Positions 16,037 through 21,470 of a DNA stretch of 21,470 nt are shown here, in pieces. Within the stretch, counting starts at the first letter, position 1. Each line of letters opens with the position of its first letter. The translations under genes and the position numbers were made by a program. Where the stretch lies: the NCBI GenBank assembly GCA_947643945.1, contig CANRXN010000001.1, forward strand, positions 1 to 21,470, written 5' to 3'. The stretch comes from an uncultured Clostridium sp. GTDB taxonomy: Bacteria > Bacillota > Clostridia > TANB77 > CAG-508. The notes beneath the pieces are model-generated. The model did not search any database, was not told the DNA's origin, and was given only the letters and a program-made list of their open reading frames with translations.

Positions 16037-17731
16037 ATGAACAAAAAATGGCAAATCTATGAAACAGACGAAGAAAAAATAAAAAAGTTACAAGAAAAAT
16101 ATCAAATCAATAAATTATTAGCCACCATACTAGCCAACAGAGGAATCACCCAAAAAGAAGAAATACGACTATTCTTAGAGCCAACCAGAAACGACTTCCA
16201 TGATCCCTTTTTAATAAAAGACATGGAAAAAGCCGTAAAAAGAATCATAACCGCCATCGAAAAACAAGAAAACGTTACCATCTATGGTGACTATGATGTA
16301 GACGGAATAACCAGCATAACCGTATTAAAGAGCTTTTTACAAGACAGGGGGCTAGAAGTAGACAGCTATATTCCCAATCGTTTAGACGAAGGATATGGAT
16401 TAAACAAAGAAGCAATTGGGAAAATTGTAGATAAGAAAACCCAATTAATGATAACCGTTGACTGTGGGATATCAGCCATAGAAGAGATTAGCTATGCCAA
16501 CTCTTTAGGAATTGAAACCATTGTAACAGACCATCATGAGCCAGGAGCAAAACTGCCAGAAGCTTTAGCAGTTATCGACAACAAGCGAAAAGACAGTAGC
16601 TATCCATTTCGAGAATTAGCAGGGGTAGGTGTTGTTTTTAAATTAATTCAAGCAATTGGTATTAAGTTAGGGTTAAAAGAAGAAGAATATTTAAAATACT
16701 TAGACATCGTATGTGTGGGGACTATTTCAGACATTGTACCATTAGTCAATGAAAATAGAGTGATAGCCAAACTTGGTTTAATGCTAATTCGCCAAACAAG
16801 AAATATAGGATTACAATCCATCATTCGTTCTTCTGGCTACAGCAAAATAGATTCAAACAGTATTTCTTTTGGCATTGCTCCTAGAATCAATGCCTGTGGA
16901 AGAATGGGAAAAGCAGAAGAAGCACTAGAATTATTACTATCTAAAAATTATAATGAAGCAACAAACCTAACCCAAAGGCTAAATGAACATAACCGAGTAA
17001 GACAAGAAACCGAAAAAAATATTTTTGAAAATGCTATCAAGCAAATTGAAGAAGAACAATTACAAAACAAAAATGCCATAATCGTAGGAGGCGAAAACTG
17101 GCATCATGGAGTGATTGGAATTGTATCTTCCAAAATAACCGAAATGTATTTTAAACCAAGCATTTTATTAAGCTTTGAAGAAGACGGCATTGGTAAAGGC
17201 TCCCGGAAGAAGTGTACCTCGGGTTTGACCTACATGAAGCTTTAAATCAATGCAGTAGTACCATCGAAAAATTTGGTGGACATAGCATGGCAGTTGGAAT
17301 TACCGTAAAAAGAGAAAAATTCAATCAGTTTAGAGAAGATTTTGAAAAAGTTGCAAAAGAAGCACAGATTGATCAAATAACACCGGTTATCCAAGTTGAC
17401 AGCAAAATTGATATAAAAGATATTAACAAAGAAATGGTAGAAAGCCTAAAACAGCTAGAACCGTTTGGCGAAGGAAACCGAATGCCAGTATTTGTTTTTA
17501 AAAATTTAAAAATAGATTCTATTCGAGCTTTAACAGAAGGAAAACATCTAAAACTAACCTTAAAAGACAATAACACCATCATTAGTAGCATCGGCTTTAA
17601 CCTAGGACATTTAGCAGAAGAATACCGAATTGGCGATAAGGTTGATGTGGTAGGTGTGCTAGAAATTAACAGCTTTAACCGGAGTCGATAGTTTGCAAAT
17701 TAATATGAAGGATATCATGAGGTCTTTATAG
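16037..17731 (+). CDS. recJ: Single-stranded-DNA exonuclease RecJ, needs three +1 shifts at CGG
   Basis: RecJ degrades single-stranded DNA 5' to 3' in recombination and repair. The DHH phosphoesterase motifs are present: IYGDYDVDGITS (about residues 82-93), TVDCGIS, VTDHHEPG (163-170), the RINACGRMG turn, and in the DHHA1 part GSGRSVPGF and GGHSMAVGI. Three in-frame CGG codons interrupt it. At 17204 skipping C gives GKGS-G-RSVP; 15 bases on, at 17220, it gives VP-G-FDLHEAL; at 17680 it gives NSFN-G-VDSLQINMKDI with stop at 17729-17731. The recoded protein has 563 residues, right for a short RecJ. The first two sites fall in one conserved motif. The gene starts with AGGAGAGG before ATG and ends 20 bases before rel. 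Confidence 0.92.
17204..17207 (+). other. CGGA recoding site 1 in recJ
   Basis: CGG after TCC. The shift gives the second glycine of GSGRS, a conserved RecJ motif. Without it the frame ends 12 codons later, at 17245. Confidence 0.85.
17220..17223 (+). other. CGGG recoding site 2 in recJ
   Basis: CGG after CCT, in frame only after the first shift. It gives the glycine of VPGFDLHEAL. It is the sole site with G in the fourth position. Confidence 0.85.
17680..17683 (+). other. CGGA recoding site 3 in recJ
   Basis: CGG after AAC. The shift yields EINSFNGVDSLQ and 16 C-terminal residues from the glycine on. The zero frame ends at once (CGG AGT CGA TAG). Confidence 0.8.
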
Positions 17732-17751
17732 AAAACAAAGAGGTGAAAAAA

Positions 17752-19950
17752 TTGCAAGAAGAAAAAGAAATAACCATACAAAACGTAATCAATAAAAGAA
17801 AAGAACATACCAGAAAAATAGACGTAAAACTAATCACAAAAGCATATAATTATGCAATCAAAAACCATGGTGACCAATGTAGACGTTCACGGAGAACCCT
17901 ACATCATTCACCCACTTAACGTTGCCTATATTTTAGCAGACATTCGGTTTAGACGATAGCACCATAGCAGCAGCCTTACTACACGATGTCGTAGAAGATA
18001 CCGAAGTAACAGATGCTGACATTAGAAAAGAATTTGGGGTAGAAATTGCAGAAATGGTAGAAGGTGTAACCAAGCTAGGCTCTGTGCAATTTGCCTCTAT
18101 CGAAGAACAACAAGTAGAAGACTACCGAAAAATGTTCTTAGCCATGGGAAAAGACATCCGCGTTATCCTAATCAAACTAGCCGATCGACTTCACAACATG
18201 AGAACCTTGAAATACTTAAAAAGAGACAGGCAAAGTGCTAACGCCAAAGAAACCATGGAACTATATGCACCACTTGCCAACCGCTTAGGACTATATTCCA
18301 TCAAATGGGAACTAGAAGACTTAGGCTTTAAATACCTAAACCCAGAAGAATATCACGACTTAGTAGAAGGCATCAACAAAAAAAGAGAAGAAAGACTACA
18401 ATTTATCGAAAAAATAATGGACGACATTCGCTTGCAACTAAAAAAACAAAAAATAGAAGCAGAAGTTACAGGAAGAGCAAAACACCTATATAGCATTTAT
18501 CGAAAAATGAAAAGAGACAACAAAAACCTAGACCAAATCTATGACCTATTTGCCTTGCGTATCTTAGTCCATTCTATCAAAGATTGTTATTCCGCTTTAG
18601 GTGTGGTTCACGAAATGTATAACCCAATGCCACGGAAGATTTAAAGACTATATAGCAGTTCCCAAGCCAAACATGTACCAATCCATTCATACCACACTTT
18701 TAGGCGATAAAGGAACACCATTTGAAGTACAAATCAGAACCTGGGATATGCATCGTATCGCAGAATTTGGTATTGCTGCCCATTGGGCTTACAAAGAAGC
18801 AAACTATTTTGGCAAAAAAACATCGGTTAAAGTAGAAGAAGACAAATTAGCATGGCTTCGTGAAACCTTAGAATGGCAAAAAGAAATGCAAGACCCACAA
18901 GAATTCTTAAATACCCTAAAAACAGAGTTATTCGAAGACGAAGTTTATGTTTTTACTCCAAAAGGAGAAATCAAAGTACTACCAAGAGACGCTACACCAA
19001 TCGACTTTGCCTACATGATACATGCCGAAATAGGACATCATATGACAGGTTGCAAAATCAACAGCAAAATGATGCCAATTATAACTCCGCTAAAAAGTGG
19101 GGACATTGTAGAAATTATAACAGCCGATACCTCTAAAGGACCAAGTAGGGACTGGCTAAAATTTGTAAAAAGCACCAGTGCTAAAAACAAAATTTTAAGT
19201 TGGTTTAAAAAAGCACAAAAAGCAGAAAATATTGAAAGAGGAAAAGACTTAATCGAAAAAGAATTAAAAAGAATAGGCTTTACCCATAGTGACTTATTTA
19301 AACCAGAATATATGGAGCCAATGCTAGAAAAATACAAATATAAAACCTTAGACGAAATGTATGCAGCCGTTGGATTTGGTGCCAACTCTTCTGTTAAAGT
19401 TATTGCTAGAATGTTACAAGAATACCGTAAAGAACATGAAGAAGAAAACATCGAAGCAAAAATTGAAGAATTAGCCAAAGCAAAAGCAAAAAAGCCAAAA
19501 CCATCTAGCACAGGAGTAATCGTAAAAGGAATTGACAATTGCTTAGTCAAACTATCCAAATGTTGTAACCCATTACCAGGCGACGAAATCGTAGGATACA
19601 TCACAAAAGGAAGAGGCGTATCTGTCCATCGAAAAGATTGTGTCAATATAGGTGACTTATTTACAGAAGAAAACAGAATGATAGATGTAGAATGGTACAA
19701 CGAGCATGAAACTTCTTACCAAGTAGACATCGAAGTATTTTCAAATGACAGAAGTGGTTTACTAATGGACATCTTAAAAGAAATAGGAACCACCAAAGCC
19801 AAAATCTTAGGAGTCAACACCAAAACAACCAAAGAGCGAATAGCCATTATCGATATAACCTTAGAAATCGAGAATTTAGATGAACTAAACAAAGTACAAA
19901 AAGCAATTAGAAAAGTAGACAGTGTCTATGAAGTAAAAAGAAAGAAATAG
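17752..19950 (+). CDS. Bifunctional (p)ppGpp synthetase/hydrolase Rel, needs three +1 shifts at CGG
   Basis: A long RelA/SpoT homologue (Rel) that makes and breaks the stringent-response alarmone (p)ppGpp. From the N-terminus: a hydrolase HD domain with LLHDVVEDTEV (H77, D78, E81, D82), the synthetase domain with GRAKHLYSIYRKMKR, RFKDYIAVPKPNMYQSIHT and EVQIRTWDMHRIAEFGIAAH, a TGS domain (VYVFTPKGEIKVLPRDATP), a conserved cysteine region (KCCNPLPGDEIVGYIT) and a C-terminal ACT domain. In-frame CGGs at 17890, 17945 and 18633 are cured as RRS-G-EPYIIHP, LADI-G-LDDST and PMP-G-RFKDYI. The total is 731 residues, the normal length. I chose TTG 17752, six bases after AGAGGTG; GTG 17743 is the alternative. 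There is no apt gene between recJ and rel. Confidence 0.92.
17890..17893 (+). other. CGGA recoding site 1 in rel
   Basis: CGG after TCA. The shift gives RRSGEPYIIHP, a conserved motif at the front of the hydrolase domain. Confidence 0.85.
17945..17948 (+). other. CGGT recoding site 2 in rel
   Basis: CGG after ATT, 18 codons after the first site. The shift gives ADIGLDDSTIAAALLHD. In the prior frame a TAG follows within four codons (CGG TTT AGA CGA TAG). Confidence 0.85.
18633..18636 (+). other. CGGA recoding site 3 in rel
   Basis: CGG after CCA. The shift gives NPMPGRFKDYIA, a near-invariant synthetase motif. The unshifted frame stops three codons on (CGG AAG ATT TAA). Confidence 0.87.
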
Positions 19951-19953
19951 AGA

Positions 19954-19976
19954 CAATTTGGGGCGGTTCTTTTTTG
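19954..19976. repeat. Fragment of the GGGGACGGTTC repeat
   Basis: The bases from CAATTTGGGG through CGGTTCTTTTTTG match the core of the 13089-13164 palindrome with small changes. It stands directly after the rel stop; its T-run may help end transcription. Confidence 0.5.
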
Positions 19977-20039
19977 TTCCAGATATCTTTAATATATATC
20001 TACGAAATGTTTTAATAAAATTAGGAGGAAAATATAAAA

Positions 20040-20603
20040 ATGAACAGAAACGAAGCATATGAAATTTTACAAAAATATATGAAAGGTGAAAAATACCTAA
20101 AACACTCATTAGCAGTAGAAGCCATTATGAAAGGATTAGCCAAAAAACTAGAACCAGAAAAAGAAGAATACTGGGGGATTGTAGGATTATTGCATGACCT
20201 AGACGAAGAACAATGCAATTGGCAAGAACATCCAGAAGTACATGGGAAAACAGCAGTAGAAATCCTAAAAAAAGAAGGGATTGAAGATACTACTTTATTT
20301 GATGCTATCTGTGCTCACAACCCAGCATCAGGCGTAAAGCCAAAAACAACCTTGCAAAAAGCAGTCTATGCGGCAGACCCAATGAGTGGATTTTGCAATG
20401 CCATTGCTTTATGCTATCCAGACAAAAAAATAGCAAGTGTCAAAACCAAATCTGTCTTAAAAAGAATACCAGAAAGAAGATTTGCTGCAGGAGCTAATAG
20501 AGAAGCTATGTTATCCATTGAAAAATTAGGAATGGAAATGGAAGAATTTGCAGAAATAGCATTAGATTCTATGAGAGAAATTTCAGACCAATTAGGATTA
20601 TAA
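20040..20603 (+). CDS. HD-domain phosphohydrolase family protein
   Basis: A 187-residue HD/HDIG-type protein. KHSLAVEAIMKGLA carries the first His (about residue 22), GLLHDLDEEQ has the His-Asp pair (52-53), AICAHNP holds the next His (93), and YAADPMSG supplies the last Asp. These would bind one or two metals for phosphate ester or nucleotide hydrolysis; the substrate is unknown. AGGAGG stands ten bases before ATG. The gene lies between rel and a metallo-hydrolase gene, though there is a repeat on each side, so shared transcription is uncertain. There are no in-frame CGG codons and no break; GCG GCA contains CGG out of frame. Confidence 0.85.
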   Translation: MNRNEAYEILQKYMKGEKYLKHSLAVEAIMKGLAKKLEPEKEEYWGIVGLLHDLDEEQCNWQEHPEVHGKTAVEILKKEGIEDTTLFDAICAHNPASGVKPKTTLQKAVYAADPMSGFCNAIALCYPDKKIASVKTKSVLKRIPERRFAAGANREAMLSIEKLGMEMEEFAEIALDSMREISDQLGL

Positions 20604-20619
20604 ACGAGGATAGAGAGAC

Positions 20620-20648
20620 GGGATTTTAAGGAACGTCCCCTAAATCCC
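20620..20648. repeat. GGGATTT...AAATCCC palindromic repeat
   Basis: GGGATTTTAAGG and CCCCTAAATCCC form an imperfect stem around AACGT. Elements of this form, like the other palindrome here, are common dispersed repeats in Firmicutes. It lies just ahead of the ribosome site of the next gene. Confidence 0.5.
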
Positions 20649-20668
20649 TGCAAAAGGAGAACTAGAAA

Positions 20669-21317
20669 ATGAAATTAAAAGAACTAAAGATTGATACTTG
20701 GATGGGAGATCCCACTAACTGTTATATTGTAGTAGACGAAGAATCAAAAGAGACGATGGTAATTGATCCAGCAGGAGAAGTAGAAAAAATAGAAGAGTTA
20801 ATTCGTATTATGGAAGGAAACTTAAAATATATTTATTTAACACATTGCCATGGTGACCATATATTAGGAGTAACCGAACTAAAAAATCGCTTAGGAGGAA
20901 AAATATTAATTCATAGAGAAGATAGTCAAGGACTAAATAATCCAGAAATTAATTTGTCTCCTTATATTGGTGTAGGAGAAATTGAATTAGAGGCTGACTC
21001 TAGAATTGATGACCAAGATTTAATCCATTTGGGGAATTTACAGTTTAAAGTACTTCATACACCAGGACATACAAAGGGAAGCACCAGTCTTTATTGTGAA
21101 GAGGAAAAGTGTTTATTTTCTGGTGATACAATTTTTAGAGGAACATGGGGAAGAACAGATTTACCTACTTCTAGTAGAGTAGATATTATGAAGTCGATTG
21201 AAGAAAAGATTATGGTTTTACCAGATGAAACGATTGTGTACCCAGGACATCGGTATGATGGCGATGCTAAAAGATGAAAAACCGATTTATTTGGAATTGA
21301 AGCCAAAGTTGTTTTAG
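20669..21317 (+). CDS. Metallo-beta-lactamase-fold hydrolase (glyoxalase II-like), needs +1 shift at CGG
   Basis: A 215-residue MBL-fold hydrolase of the small glyoxalase-II-like group; such proteins hydrolyse thioesters or related substrates in the cytoplasm. The metal ligands are THCHGDH (H59, H61, D63, H64), HTPGHTKGS (H134), SGDTIF (D153) and YPGH (H194). The codon right after His194 is CGG (21251-21253). In the zero frame translation gives RYDGDAKR and stops at 21277. Skipping C gives YPGH-G-MMAMLKDEKPIYLE and a stop at 21315-21317, the usual C-terminus of the family. The start has AAAGGAG 11 bases upstream. Rel, then MBL hydrolase, is a familiar neighbourhood in Clostridia, often followed by hemZ and hisS. 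Confidence 0.9.
21251..21254 (+). other. CGGT recoding site in the MBL hydrolase gene
   Basis: CGG after CAT, which encodes the last zinc-ligand histidine. The shift gives the glycine of the YPGHG motif. Confidence 0.83.
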
Positions 21318-21355
21318 CAAAAATAACTTTTTAACATAAAATCAATTAAAACAAC

Positions 21356-21384
21356 TTGAAAATTACATAAAATCATAGTATAAT
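21356..21384 (+). promoter_or_regulatory. Promoter facing out of the window
   Basis: TTGAAA (21356-21361) and TATAAT (21379-21384) are 17 bases apart, a near-consensus housekeeping promoter. The remaining 86 bases have no start codon with a ribosome site, so they are probably a leader for a gene beyond the end. It may be regulated, but not enough of it is present to name a class. Confidence 0.6.
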
Positions 21385-21470
21385 AATGTTGCAACAAAGC
21401 TAAATTAGTGGGAGTAGAAAGACCAACTATAAAAAGTCAAGCATTTTTTGAAAAAAATTAAAAAAATTTT

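Noticed and set aside
10930..18636. Classic programmed frameshift such as the prfB type (slippery codon plus stop plus Shine-Dalgarno)
   Set aside because: The sites share no slippery P-site codon, most have no stop next to the CGG, and no consistent upstream Shine-Dalgarno or downstream stem is seen.
2675..21254. CGG reassigned to another amino acid as a triplet, as known for Trp or Gln in some Firmicutes
   Set aside because: A triplet reassignment would not change the frame; here the frame changes by one base at every CGG.
1919..21317. Treating the eight interrupted genes as ordinary pseudogenes
   Set aside because: Breaks are all single +1 events at one codon in one phase; the downstream parts keep motifs, codon use and normal length, and several genes are normally essential.
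1..21470. tRNA, rRNA, CRISPR arrays or complete insertion sequences
   Set aside because: I saw no cloverleaf with a CCA-side GTTCGA-like loop, no regular spaced repeats and no transposase; in particular the tRNA that might read CGGN is not in this window.

Overview
The window is AT-rich, with strong Shine-Dalgarno sites, AGA-dominated arginine codons and A/T-rich intergenic DNA. It carries spore-related genes: a gpr germination protease and a YtxC-like protein. Together these point to a low-GC, spore-forming Clostridia-type Firmicute, probably an uncultured gut lineage. That placement is inference.

Layout. Positions 2-5640 (+) hold a surface-polysaccharide/teichoic-type cluster: the 3' part of a CDP-glycerol glycerophosphotransferase, a GT4 glycosyltransferase, an EpsG/Wzy-like polymerase, a GT2 glycosyltransferase and a Wzx-type flippase. 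A good housekeeping promoter (5658-5686) then starts the capsule regulatory set, Wzz-like, CpsD/YwqD-like kinase and CpsB/YwqE-like phosphatase, followed by glmM. Positions 9819-12108 (+) hold a small membrane protein, gpr and a membrane-anchored protein of unknown function. Positions 12150-15738 (-) hold a YtxC-like gene, a GH57/DUF1957 glucan branching enzyme and a DUF4912 protein. Positions 16037-21317 (+) hold recJ, rel, an HD-domain protein and a glyoxalase-II-like metallo-beta-lactamase-fold hydrolase. A new promoter at 21356-21384 faces out of the window.

The main observation is a recoding rule. Eight genes (epsG-like, GT2, glmM, gpr, GH57, recJ, rel, MBL) look frameshifted. Every break, 14 in all, falls at an in-frame CGG codon. 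In every case skipping the C and reading the next three bases as a glycine codon (GGA, GGT, GGC or GGG) restores the conserved protein with no residue lost or gained. Examples are GGEQS-G-H in GlmM, PGAGV-G-NTR in GPR, GS-G-RSVP-G-F in RecJ, MP-G-RFKDYI in Rel and YPGH-G in the hydrolase. I found no in-frame CGG that must be read as arginine, whereas CGT, CGC and CGA are used for arginine. CGG triplets in the other two codon phases cause no shift. The rule also turns the apparent 140-base gap after the GT2 gene into 52 further codons ending one base before the next start codon.

The simplest reading is that CGG is not a normal sense codon here, and that CGGN is decoded as one glycine by efficient +1 frameshifting or four-base decoding. 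Because glmM, rel, recJ and gpr each need it, some up to three times, it would have to be efficient. Systematic sequence error is the main alternative and is testable. Dispersed palindromic GGGGACGGTTCTTTTTT-type repeats are a second, more ordinary feature.
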